A stretch of 64,000 bases of DNA from Bugula neritina (taxonomy: Eukaryota > Bryozoa > Gymnolaemata > Cheilostomatida > Bugulidae): contig OZ037765.1 of the NCBI GenBank assembly GCA_964035545.1, forward strand, positions 24,120,004 to 24,184,003, read 5' to 3'. The position numbers were made by a program, and so were the translations under genes. The notes under the pieces were generated by a model. The model ran no database searches. It had not been told where the DNA came from and saw only the letters and a program-made list of their open reading frames with translations. Within the stretch, counting starts at the first letter, position 1, and the number at the start of each line of letters is the position of its first letter. Shown here in pieces: positions 47,992 to 59,800 of the stretch.

Positions 47992-48477
47992 CCCTATTCG
48001 GTGTCATCCCACTTAGACGGTTCCCAGTTAGACGATTTGCAATATTTCCCACTTAGACGATTCTCACTTGGACGACATTTATAGATTCTAGTGTAATATA
48101 TGTATTTTATGCTATTATTTAGCACATAATAGAAAGCAAGGAAGCCACCAGCAAACCGCTTACAGTAACAATGCTTCTATAAGAAGCCATCTTGCACAAA
48201 ATTTAAACTTAAAGGTAAAAGATAGACAAAATATAATAAGAAAAAGTTGTAATATAGCAGTATGTGATATACCATGAAATGCATTTGTGCATTTTATTCT
48301 GTTATCTGTTATTCTGAATAAAATAAACTGTAGCTAAATTAGTATTGAGTTAAAGCAAATAGGTGGCTTGGTAGCTTATTTCATGTTTAGCAGTAAATGA
48401 AACAGTTATATTTGTATATTATTATATATATTGTACTAAAATAAAAAAACGTCTAAGTGGGATGAAACCCCCTATTC
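47992..48477 (+). mobile_element. MITE-like element with 20 bp inverted ends and 8 bp target duplication
   Basis: A perfect CCCTATTC duplication lies at 47992-47999 and 48470-48477. Between them, a 470 bp element (48000-48469) starts GGTGTCATCCCACTTAGACG and ends, in reverse complement, GGTTTCATCCCACTTAGACG (19 of 20 identical). Just inside the left end there are three further copies of an AGTTAGACGA/CTTAGACGAT/CTTGGACGAC word. No transposase is encoded, so it is non-autonomous. An 8 bp duplication occurs in the hAT, Merlin, P and some MULE groups; the GG start and word repeats do not settle which. Confidence 0.9.
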
Positions 48478-48699
48478 ATGCCCTGCAGCTCTTTATGCAA
48501 TGACGTAACATATCTCAGTGATGTTTAATTAACTGCAGCGCATTTTACAGTTGCTGAAAGAGAAACATGTTTGTGTGGAAAGAATTAGTTGCAGTATTAA
48601 AACAGCTATATTAATCTAGTAGAAAATATGATGTAGCTATTCCAACTGTTTTATTTTCTGTATAGTGAGCTGGAGACTCAGCTGCTAGGAGGTGCTGAA

Positions 48700-49365
48700 A
48701 TGGAGGAATTAAACGCAACATCTCCTTCAAATCCACAAACATATATTAATGAAAAGTCATACATCATATCAGAACAACAGCTCTGGAACTTGGTTTCATT
48801 TCTGGTACGAAACATATCAAATGACAAGCCAACTATTAGTTTTGGATCAACGATAACAACTGTAGCAAATGAATATAACATAACAACCATTAATGCCAAT
48901 TTTTCTCGTGCACCGGTGGATTTGACAGAAGATCAGGAAATAACTATGATATTTTACATACTCATCTTCTTTGTGTGGTATGGAGGAATCATCTTTGTAT
49001 GCTTAATAGGATTTGGTGTGTACAAAACTTCAAGTTCTTATGACATCTATAAAGCGTTTGTAGAGCGTGAGGAGTTGAGAGCTCAAATCAAACAGGAAAA
49101 ACTTGACAAACTTGAAAAGAAGAGATTACAAAGACAAAGCAGCGAGGCCTCTTCTATGTGCATCACACTAAGTGTAGGTTCAGATTTATCTACTAGTTGG
49201 AATGGAGGAGTATATCGAAGCTCATTTGAAAAGAATTCCCGTCTCCCTTCACCTCGTTCTCCCAACTCAATTGTGCAGGAAGAGGAAGAAACACTGCTAG
49301 CTAATAATTCTAATGTTGAAAAACTTGCAAACAAAAGTAATAAGCTTGTAGTTTTTGATTTATAA
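48700..49365 (+). CDS. Single-pass membrane protein with KCNE-like layout
   Basis: This is an uninterrupted 221-codon frame, the longest in the window. Residues 1-80 are predicted extracellular, with four N-glycosylation sequons (N5, N38, N60, N67) and no signal peptide. Residues about 82-108 form one membrane helix (MIFYILIFFVWYGGIIFVC and LIGFGVYK). A charged, probably helical segment follows (VEREELRAQIKQEKLDKLEK), then a serine-rich acidic tail. The order resembles KCNE potassium-channel beta subunits, and FYIL.....YG near the helix start recalls KCNE4, but similarity is short. A splice acceptor (TGTATAG at about 48664) just upstream suggests a spliced 5' UTR. Identity as a KCNE homologue is uncertain; that it is a real gene is fairly sure. 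Confidence 0.7.
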   Translation: MEELNATSPSNPQTYINEKSYIISEQQLWNLVSFLVRNISNDKPTISFGSTITTVANEYNITTINANFSRAPVDLTEDQEITMIFYILIFFVWYGGIIFVCLIGFGVYKTSSSYDIYKAFVEREELRAQIKQEKLDKLEKKRLQRQSSEASSMCITLSVGSDLSTSWNGGVYRSSFEKNSRLPSPRSPNSIVQEEEETLLANNSNVEKLANKSNKLVVFDL

Positions 49366-51013
49366 CATGCTTTTGAAATTATATTCAAAATGAATTTTTT
49401 GAATAATTAAACAACTTTTCTGCATGTACACTAGCATTACTGCTATGAAAATGTTATATTATATGTAAACTTGAAATAGGTGATATATACTTCCGTAGTA
49501 TAGCTATTGCATACTCAGAAAGTACATACTGTATATTAAATATTATTATGAAATGACCACGAGGACAATAATTAAAGTTCTGTAATTTGCATTTAATGCC
49601 ATTGGCGGTGTTTTTAAACAAGTAGAATATTATATTGCATCTAATGAATATTTTTCAATATATGCATTTTTCAAAGTTTATTGTTAAGATATCATGTAGT
49701 TCCTAATATATAACCACTGATCAGTCTGTAATATGAATTATACAGCTTTTGATATGGTAAACAGGTAAAAACTTGGTTGATATTGGTAACAACACACCAG
49801 CTACTGCAAATTTCTATTGTTTTTCTATGTTTTTAGATTAAAAATCTATCCTAAAACATTAGAAGTAAAGTCTTATTTCAAGTGTTTTTATTAAAAAAAA
49901 TTATATCGATCTTTTTAAAAAGTGTCAGCTAATAACATAGATGTAAAACTTTTACCTTTGTTGATATTTCCGAGTGCTATTCTTAGAGTAATTGAGACCT
50001 ACGTTTAAAATTAATGATATCTTAGTCACAGAACGCATGAATGATGTTGTCAATTCCAACTAATATGTTCAAATATAGATTGTTTTACTACTAAAAACAG
50101 CATGCAGCTGATTTCACACAACAATTATATATAGAACATGGAAGACAAGACAAGAAACTGTATAAGCTTATGCACTAACATTTAGGTAATAACTAAACAC
50201 AATATTGTTAGAATGATAATGTCAAGGTGCTTTAAGCATAACTTCTATTATTCTATTTAAGAATTATATATAGAGGCTTTATATATATAGCATTACAAAA
50301 CATAGTTTTGAATATACCAGAGATTTTGAAACTGTTTGAGTGATGCAATATACATTCTATAGGTAGTTTGAACCTATTATACTGAATTTCTATTTTTTTA
50401 TATAATATTTACAGCTTGTAAAAGCAGCACTCTAAAGATTGTAAATGGCAGTTTAAAAATATTACTACAGTTTTTGATTCAATATATTTTATAATAAACA
50501 TTTTAGACATTTTCCCAGCAAACACTTTTTTGCACCTTATAAATTGTTTTCTGAATACTTTCATATCATATTTAATAATTAATTGATACAAATATTTCTG
50601 AAAAAAATTAACTTATTGAAAAATATTATAATTGCTAGATAGATTTTATATTGCACTATATGTATATTATGTTATATTCACCAACACATTTGTAGCACTA
50701 AAATTCTGGTAACTAGGGGCAATAGAACTTTTCTTATAATAAAATATGAAGAAAGCATTGAGGGTTTAGAATGGCAATAAATATTTAAGGCAATAATGAT
50801 AAGGTTCTAATATTGCACATGTACATACACATGATATAATAATATATCTCCATAAATTTTGCTAGTAACCCAAGTACAGTTTAAAACTCTGTAATATGTT
50901 TATAATCACATATGTAAGATAATTATAAATATATAATTTGCTATAGATCAGGTTTTTATTTAGCAAGCCCTTTCAGCCATAGTCTAAGTTTTGCTTTCTG
51001 GTGAAAGGTAATG

Positions 51014-51050
51014 CAGTAGTCCTCGTTTATTATGGTTCAATAGGTGCCCA
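51014..51050 (+). mobile_element. Possible pogo/Tigger-like terminal fragment
   Basis: The words CAGTAGTCCTCGTTTAT and GGTTCAATAGGTGCCC resemble the terminal sequence of pogo-type Tc1/mariner elements. No matching inverted end or TA duplication was found, so it is at best a remnant. Confidence 0.35.
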
Positions 51051-51357
51051 ATTTTATAAATACTCGCAGCATATAAAAATTCTTTGCAAAATGCTGAATA
51101 ACTAAGAAGAAGATGGCAACATGGGACACAAAAAATTTCTCAAAAATTACCAAATTCAAACTTATTCTTCCTATTAGTATTGCTATATGCAATCTTGAAA
51201 ATTACAAATTTTAACAGGCTATTTTGAGTAACTATGAGCTTATATTAAAAAAACTTTTGTCATATTCCTTATAGCTAGTTATTATATAATTTCTAAAACT
51301 TCACTGCTTATATTAGCCACGTAAATATTTATTTTCAAATTAATTTTGCTTTATTTG

Positions 51358-51581
51358 ATACAAAATACAGCAGCGGTGGTCTAAGGGTTAGAGCATTTGC
51401 TTAGTAAACATGAGGTCATGGTCATGGCAAAGGCCATTGGTGATGCATTCAGTCATAATTGTTCCTGTGCCTCATTTAAGTAAGTCCTTAGCCTGCTTTA
51501 ACAAAAACCCTTTCCATCAGAGGTTTTTCACAGGGATAGCGACTATAAACTTGCATGAGTTTTTTTTTAATACAAAATACA
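51358..51581 (+). mobile_element. tRNA-derived SINE, copy 2, with 12 bp target-site duplication
   Basis: A perfect ATACAAAATACA duplication lies at 51358-51369 and 51570-51581. The 200 bp body (51370-51569) starts with the tRNA-like GCAGCGGTGGTCTAAGGGTT, then AGAGCATTTGCTTAGTAAAC and GAGGTCATGG, and continues with AAGTAAGTCCTTAGCC, CCATCAGAGGTTTTTCACAG and GACTATAAACTTGCATGAG before a T-rich end. The same body occurs on the minus strand at 18612-18795. The A-box region is recognisable and the B box is decayed. Confidence 0.88.
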
Positions 51582-51973
51582 ATGCAAAACATAAGTTTAT
51601 TACATCTGTAGCAACACCTAATGGCTAATGCTAGAATAAAAATTGTTCTTGCATATTATGATATTGAGTGGCAACTTTTTTGACAATGATACCAGGCTTA
51701 TTTATTGCAAGTGCTTTGATTACATAATTATTCAATCCTGATGGATTTTTTAACCTGTAGTGATTGAAAGTGATAAAATATAATAAATAGTTTAAACTGG
51801 GCATCTTACTAACATAGCTATAAATGTTAGTTGCTTTTAAAACAATAATTATTACATATCTCTGTTTGCAAAACCAAACCTATATATTAATATAGACATA
51901 ATGAATCAAAGCTAATAAAATTTGAATTGTTTCATATTTACTCACATGAGCTGAATAACTACAAAGGCTATGT

Positions 51974-52035
51974 CAGGGGTGGGCAGTTTCTTTTGCGTCA
52001 GTGCCAAGTTTAGAAGTCAACCAAAATGGCGGGCC
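51974..52035 (+). mobile_element. Possible hAT-like terminal fragment
   Basis: CAGGGGTGGGCAGTTTCTTT followed by ATGGCGGGCCACATGATTG resembles the terminal sequence of many animal hAT transposons (CAGGGGTGGGCAA... with a GGGCCAC word). No opposite end was found nearby. Confidence 0.5.
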
Positions 52036-52989
52036 ACATGATTGTAGAGATATTAAGTTTCACTATAATGAAGTAATTTGTCAGCTAGCCTGTAATGTGC
52101 TAATGAGAATACATGGAAAAGTTTTCATAAATCTCTTACATTTATTAATTCTTCTAAATTGTAAAAGCTACAATCAATGATACAAAGCATAACACAATAA
52201 TGTGCTAAAACTTATAATATAATACAATTTTTAAAATATTAGCAAACATCAGGATATAATATTAAGATATAAAGACAATAAAAATTCTTATAAAACACAT
52301 AAAGCATTATGTTTAAAATAGTAAAGAATAGTAATAAATGATAATACCTCTATTCTCCTGATGAGCATGCTATATTTTCAAGAATCTAACTTTTTATCAA
52401 CTTTGTCATTTAACTTAAACACAATAGGTAGCACAACTTAGCCTATATGAGTGACTGCTTTTTCCTTAAATACCAAGGCAATCACAAAGAAAAGGTCAGC
52501 TAATGGGGACACATGTGATGACCTTACAAAGGAAGATGAACTGGTTCCTGTCAAAACCCTAGAAGCTGACTTTAACAAATGTGGTGGTTAGGCCTTATCT
52601 ATTATTTGGCGGCTGAATACTGTATAAGAAACTAAACTGTTTAATAAAACAACAAATATCATCTCGAAAAGGCTAAAAATAAAAGTTCGACAATCTAGTG
52701 GCATTTGTAACAAAGACCATGTTAATGCTTTGTTTAATTCTTTATACTAGAATAAAAGATATATAGGTAGAAGACAAATGATAGCACTAGAAAAAAAGAA
52801 ATGTAGCTAGCAGACAACTCCTACATCAAAGAAATAACGTTACAAAGGGTCAAAGTTTACACTGGTTCAGCTAAAATGGGATTTGTTTTAACTTGCCAAA
52901 AGCTAAATACGGGTTTATCCAATAAAAATTAGCCATCGCTAATGTTCTGAAGTAAAAGTAAACTAAATACCATGCGGGATAGTGATGCG

Positions 52990-53680
52990 TACTAATAGTT
53001 ATACTTATACTTGTAGTACTTTACTTTTGACAAAAAATATTTATTCATAATGAAAATGATTCTGTAATATAACAGCAATAATTATTTTTTATAAATCTAA
53101 TCAATTAATTAGCGTTTAAGTTTTAGTTTGAAAACATCTCATTCACTCTAACTGTAAGAGTCAGAGTGTATAACTCAACTGTATCATTATCATTATGATT
53201 ATCACTAGCGCCTAGCGGTATCAGTATCAATATGAATATGAATATGGTTATCGTTATGATTATCATTTAGGATTATTAAATTTAATATATATTAAAAACT
53301 GATAGTGATATAATTGATTTGGAATTAATACTATTAATATTATTATTACTAGTAGTAGTAACACTCACAGTCACACTCTGACTCTCACTAGAAAGTAGAA
53401 ATAATTACTAATTAGTAAAACTAGACCTTCTCCTACTCCTAGTCCTAGTGACTAGTACCGAGAGTTAGTAGTACTATTCATATTCATATTGTATTAGTAG
53501 TAGTAGACATAGTACTAGGCATAGCAACTAGAAGTAGATAAACTTAAATTAGTTGGCTAGTATTACTAATAACACTAGTTCAAGTTCAAGTTGTAGTAGT
53601 ACTAATACTGTAATAGTAAATGTAATAGTAATACTTCTGCTAAGTATAATGGTAATGGTAATATTGATAATTAATAAGCT
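52990..53680. repeat. Low-complexity tract upstream of EXD1
   Basis: Interspersed words TAGTAGTAGTA, CTCACAGTCACAC, ATATGAATATGA and AGTACTATTCATATTC in both orientations, with local palindromes. It ends about 150 bp before the EXD1 start codon. Confidence 0.7.
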
Positions 53681-53834
53681 TTAAGCTTTAATAAGCTAAT
53701 AAAAATAATTGCTAATTGGCTTCCAAGCATAGTATTTCATTCACAACTATACACTGTATGTACGGCCAGATGCTGCGCAAGTTCTAATACAGATACTAGA
53801 AGGTCTAATATGTATTTTAGGCAGCATATATTTA

Positions 53835-56800
53835 ATGGCAGCATATATTGGTCATACAGTGACATTGGAGCTGAAAAATGATGGCGGAAAGTATTGTGGG
53901 CGACTCATCTCTCACAATCACGTCGATGGAAAGATTGCATTGACAAAAGGTTAGTTTTCGCCTTCTGAATATAATAAAATTATAATGGAATAAATTTTTT
54001 ATTTTATATTTGCTTGCTTTTTAGTGATCTGAACTTACACCACTTCTCTAAAAAAGTTCTCTTTAATATTTTCTAAAGTTTCTTGCATACTTTTTGTGTT
54101 CCAGATTGATTATCTCATTTAAGCCATACTGCTTGATTGTTTGTAGTTACTTGTATAACCACTGGTAAGCAGCTTCCTGGGAATCAAATATATTTTGAAG
54201 ATGAAATAATCCCAAACTCATGTAAGTCAATTACTTCAGTGCTCTATATGCAAAGAATGGCATTTCGCTTGTAGTTTTGCAAACAATTTTATTTCTCATT
54301 ATGTCTTTGGCCTGTGATTCACCATTGATTAGCCTGTGATTTAATTATGTGTGTTTTTCTGTTGCTTACATGCACTATTAATTTACAACTTTATTTGTAG
54401 CATTTTTAAAGAAATATTTAACTTATTTTAATCTTTTAGTCTTGATAACTGATGAAGTTACCAATGAAAGGATTAAAGTTGACAAAGGAACTTTGTAAGT
54501 GCTTCAAACCGGAGTATAAAGTAATTACTTAATTGTTGACATATTTTACAGTTATTGCATACATAAAAAGAGATTTTAATAGACAATTTTTTTTTTAATT
54601 TTGTCAACAGGAAAGAGAAAAAGTCTAAAAGTGTAGAGGAACGAGGTTTAAAGAGACAAAACTCCACTGTTCCTACATACAGTGATGTGCAAAAAGAGAG
54701 TTTCCAGCTGGCTTCTTTCCTTAAATATTTGGAGAAAGCAGACGATTCTTCCAACTTGCCCAGTAATATGGTGACAACTAATCCATATAAGTGTATAGAA
54801 GAGTGTAAGTGTTACTGACCTTGCTAGCATACTTCTATAGTCTTTCTACCTCAGCATACTTACTATGTTACTTACACCTAGCTAATTAAGTTGTATCATA
54901 GCTCAGAGATGGAGAGTGTGTCAACTGCAGGGTAGTGTGCAAGTAATGTGCAGAAAAGTTAATGGCAATGGTACTGTAAAGGCATCTGCGCTAGATAGTT
55001 TTATAAAACGAATATAATTATATACCAACTCCAAAAAAATATGAGCATTGTGAAATTCTATTTTCCCATATAATATCATAAACATCAGTAATGTTTGCTT
55101 ACTAAATAACTGATGCATGTATCAACCAATTGAATGCCAATGGTATAAATTTCAAATTCATTATAACACTTCGGCTTTATTTATGTAAGCTCTTTCCATC
55201 TTCTTGGGGTATAATTTATATGACTTATTATTGCAATTGCTTTGGTGCTACATAACTTATTGCTTCTGCCCTTGCATTATTGGTACATGTTTGCTCCAGT
55301 GGTACCCAGAGAAGAGTGGCGTAAAGCTGTGAACAGAACTCGGCCGACTAGTTATATTATTGTGACCAGTCTGGGTGAGATGTTTAATGAAGCTATTTAT
55401 AGAATAAAGTCAGAGGAGGCTATTGGGGTGGCTTTCACCGGGGCTAATATTGGTCGAGATGGAGAACTCTTTTGGATTCAGGTGAGTTTACTAGAGCAAA
55501 TGTAGAAGTTTTAAGAAATATAGAAGAACTTACTCTGGTGTTTTACATATGATGCATATTTTAGTGCTTTCAAGTGCCTTCTTTCATGAAACTTTGCCAA
55601 ACTAATTTGATAGATAAGTCATATATACGTTTGATACATTGCATGCGTTGGAAACATTTTTCCAGGTCAATGTCAATTACTAATAGCTGGTCCTTGTTTA
55701 TACATTGATTTGCCTTATAATACAGGCAGAAAGGTTTAAATAAGCTGCTAATAATTATTTGAAAACCCCTGCATTGTAACTAGAAGACATATATTGAACT
55801 GACTAGTTGAATGTGCGATTGTTATGTTAAAAGCCATCACTCAAAATTAATAAGCTGTGATGTTACTGTTATCTTCATCTTAGTAATGTTATTGCCAAGA
55901 CTGTCTTTCATCTAGTCCTCTCTTTCATAGATATCAACTTCTGACGTGGTATATCTGTTTGACGTGTGTGCTATGGGACACTCGTGCATATCCTATGGAC
56001 TTGGGCAGATCTTCTCTAGTCAAACTGTGCTCAAGGTACGACTTGCACACTTATTTCACAGTCTGTCCTACAACTGGCAATTATTATATGGATATAATAT
56101 ATAATGTCAAACATTTGTACCTTTTTTATTGTGTTAATCTCCTTGAATCATGTTTTCTCACCCTGTAAGCATGCACATCATGTTAATAGAAAATTTAAGC
56201 CTATATCTTCCTCTTATATATGCTCTAAAAAAACTTCACAACTTTGTGCGGCTTACTGATACAAGAAATAATTCCTAATTAAAGTGTTGACTAGCATCAT
56301 TAATGGTTGAGCTGCAACTTATGAATTCCGACAGAAATTGCATAAGAAGTTTAAGTTGTTAATTATCTAGCAATTTTTAAACTTTAATATTCTGTACAGC
56401 TCAGCATTATGTAATTTGAATACTATCATCTTCATGCTTGTTGTTGATATGTTGTTATGGTTACAACAGGTAACATACGATTGTCGATGGATCTCGGACC
56501 TTCTCTTTCATCAGTATAATGTAAAAATTCTGAATGTCTTTGATGTTCAGGTAAGTGCCTATTGTCTGTGAATGTTACTGTTCATCTTGATTTTGCTTTC
56601 TCTCTACATTTACTTGCATCATTTGATGTCAGGGTATTGTCTTCTAGGTCGCATCAGTTCTCTCGTACAGGGCTTTACATGGTGGAGATCTCCCAGCCTA
56701 TGTGAAAAGTTTACAAAGTCTCGTTGAACAGTATTTACTGGTTGGGCATGATGAATACCATGTCTACAAAATTCGCCAGGCTTTTAAAGACGTAAGAGTA

Positions 56801-59800
56801 CTTTATTTGTTGCTTAGTATTGCATATTTATCTTTGTTTGCGTGGCCTCCAGTTCATGGAAGTTTTTTTTATATATTTGCTGTCATTCATCAGCCTTCAC
56901 ACTTTTATATACATGTACTGGTTCATCTAACTCACTTCTCCTGTTAATTTCAGTCAGAGGAGCAGCTGTGGGCAACCCGGCCGCTGCACAGCTATTTACT
57001 TGATTCACTGGCCAAGACAGTGTCCTACTTAGTTGAGTTGAAGAAACCATTGCTGGATGAGATGATGAATGATTTTTATGTTGCCATGAACTCGTATGTG
57101 AGTGTCATAAGAGACCAATCAGAAACAGAGAGGGAGTTACCTCAGGTTAGTCAGGGTTTAGAATTTAGATGCATATTTATATTCATATCCAATTAGGCAA
57201 TGTGGTAACTGTTTGATAATGTGTTATTACTTGTGGTATTACTTCATGTTGGGTAATATTTTAATCAATTTTGTATTAATGTAAATTATAGGTTAATTTT
57301 TATAATGCTGGCACTGAATAATTTTTGAGGCCTAATTTATAAGTCGGCTGCTTCAATCAGGAGTAGCTGAGAAGTTGACATTCTGGTAGATAAAAATGTT
57401 GCGAAGGCATATATAACGACATTTTCTAAATTACTACATCAACTGAGTAACTTTGGTTGACTTCTGCCAGTAATATTCCAACTGTTTGACTATTTGCTTT
57501 TGTTCCTGTATTCACACAGATAATCATTAGCATTAAACAACTTTGTGGAACACTCATCAATTAGAATTGTTTATTACTTGGATTTTGGGCAATAATTACA
57601 AATCCAAAATCCAAAATGTTTTTTTAGGACTCATCACTACTTATAAATTCTTTTATTTTTAGTATTTTTAAACAAATTTAATCAGGAAAATTAAGTTTAA
57701 ATAAACATTATTTTGTAGTTTATGGTTTAGAATACTCATACTATACTCTGTTGCTATTTTTATTGATAACTTGAACTCAGTTGGCTTCACAAATTCATAA
57801 AAAACTGGTTTAGCTTTGAAATTTTTTTTATAAAAATACTCAAGATAGCTGTAGTTTGTTCACCTTTCACCGCCATGTCTGTTGAAATTATATCGAACTA
57901 CTCATTAGTTCATCATTACAATCCGTTGTTACTTTAAAGTTAATATTATGCATTATTTCTTCAATTTTTGATAATTACATTAAAGTATTAATTAATCTGA
58001 AATTTAATTTAATTGAATCCGACTTGAAATCTTGATCAAAATGCCCTCATCACCCTTAGCTGGCTCAGCTTTTCACCATTCGATGGAAGTTATTCATCAG
58101 TCATGTGAAGGACTGACCAACAAGAATGTGCCATCTGTTTGTCACTTGCTTTCAATTAAATTTATTTCTTAACACTTTGCATTCATAAGTTGCATTTTAA
58201 AATGTTGACTGCTGTACACTTCTCGTATTTATCACTCAATTATCTAATTTATTACACAAAAGTTATTAGGAGAGCAGCTGAATAAACTGAAACTTAGTCT
58301 TGTTAGATCCCACTAAAACTTTACTTGAGTTGATGACGTGATTCCAAGTTTAATAAAACGGTTGAGTAAATCTCAAGTTTCCTATGGTATGAAGTATGTT
58401 ATTATGTATTGCTGTAATTCGGTATTTTATATATTCTGTTGAATTGACTTTAGTGTGATGCCTGGTTTTAGCAAGAGCCATATCGTCTTCCCGCTATTTT
58501 CACTCGAATGCAACACCGGGATAGGAGGACATCACAGCTGCTCCGTCATCAAGATGATAGTCACATTGTCAACCCTGAGGGATTTATTGAAACTTATGAT
58601 AATCCTAAAGAGCTACACTATCGCCGAGACTCCATTAATCACAGTAGAATGAGAAAACAACCCTGTGGTATGTTTTAAGATTGTTCTTTTTTGTTGAGTG
58701 TTTTTCGGCATTTATACGCATATTATACTAAGTTATTAGTGTATTTTATTATAAACATAAAGCTATTCAATCACTCTAGAACTAGTTTATGCTTAAAGTA
58801 TGTAATTTTATTCTTTGAGATCATACAAAAAGTAAGATTTGTTTGCTCATACCAAACATGCACAGGTGAAAAGCAAAACGCAATAAATTACATTCATTTA
58901 AAGGAAAAAAAATTGTCAATGTGTTGAGAATCTATATGTTTGTTGTTGATTATTGTTTAGATGTCATTCCTCAAGCCAAAAAAGTGGTTCAAAAGTATGT
59001 GGTGCCATCTCATTTGTTGAAAGATTTGCCAGCAACTCAACAAAAACACTCTAGTAGCTCAAGTTCAGAGAAGCAATCAAATAGACCTGCACGTAGCCCA
59101 AATGGACAGTCGAATATGCCTGCTAGCAGCCCAAATAGACAGTCAAATATGCCTGCCAATAACTCAAATGGACAGCCGAATATACCTGCTAGGAGCTCAA
59201 ATAGACAATCAAATATGCATGCACGTAGCCCAAATGGACAGCCGAATATACCTGCTAGTAGCCCAAATGGGCAATCAAATATGCCTGCGCATAGCCCAAA
59301 TGGACCGCCGAATATACCTGCTTCTAAGCATAAAAGAATTCTCCATTCATCTTCTCAGTTTCTGTCTAACCAAGCCATTGACTCATTAAAACATCATCTG
59401 GAATCTCCACCGTCTCATTATGGTATATAATCATGTTTCTTGTAGATGTATTTTTAGTGTTGTATTCTTCCAATATCACACAGTTGATGTGTTTCGGTTA
59501 TAGTTTATTCAACTGTAGTATAGAAGTTTATGTTAACCGCATATTGAATCACTTAGCAGCTACTTATATATTTGTAGCATGTAATTTTCAAAAAGTAAAA
59601 AGTTTATGCAAATATTTTTTATTTAAACATATGTTCATAGTATTTCTATTTATTCACAGGTGCTGCCTTTGATCCGGATACAGGAGGCAATAAAAAGGAG
59701 CTGCCAGCTTCTGTTCACTCTCAGAATCGGTATGTATCACTTCATGTTACTTATTTGCTCAGAGTTTTGGATAGCTAAGTTTGAAATTTGCAAGTATGAT

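Larger units (their letters stand above)
49366..53834. other. Intergenic region with transposon remnants
   Basis: This 4.5 kb between the membrane-protein gene and EXD1 contains a pogo-like end (51014), a SINE (51358-51581), a hAT-like end (51974) and a low-complexity tract (52990-53680) directly upstream of EXD1. No other gene is supported. Confidence 0.6.

Noticed and set aside
49083-49388. Minus-strand 101-codon frame
   Set aside because: Antisense shadow of the single-pass membrane protein gene.
51370-51440. Possible functional tRNA gene
   Set aside because: The head resembles a tRNA, but the T-arm/B box and the closing acceptor stem are missing, and it sits inside target duplications with a longer repeat body.
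59074-59325. Regular 33 bp repeats as a CRISPR-like array
   Set aside because: Units are contiguous without spacers and form in-frame protein repeats of EXD1.
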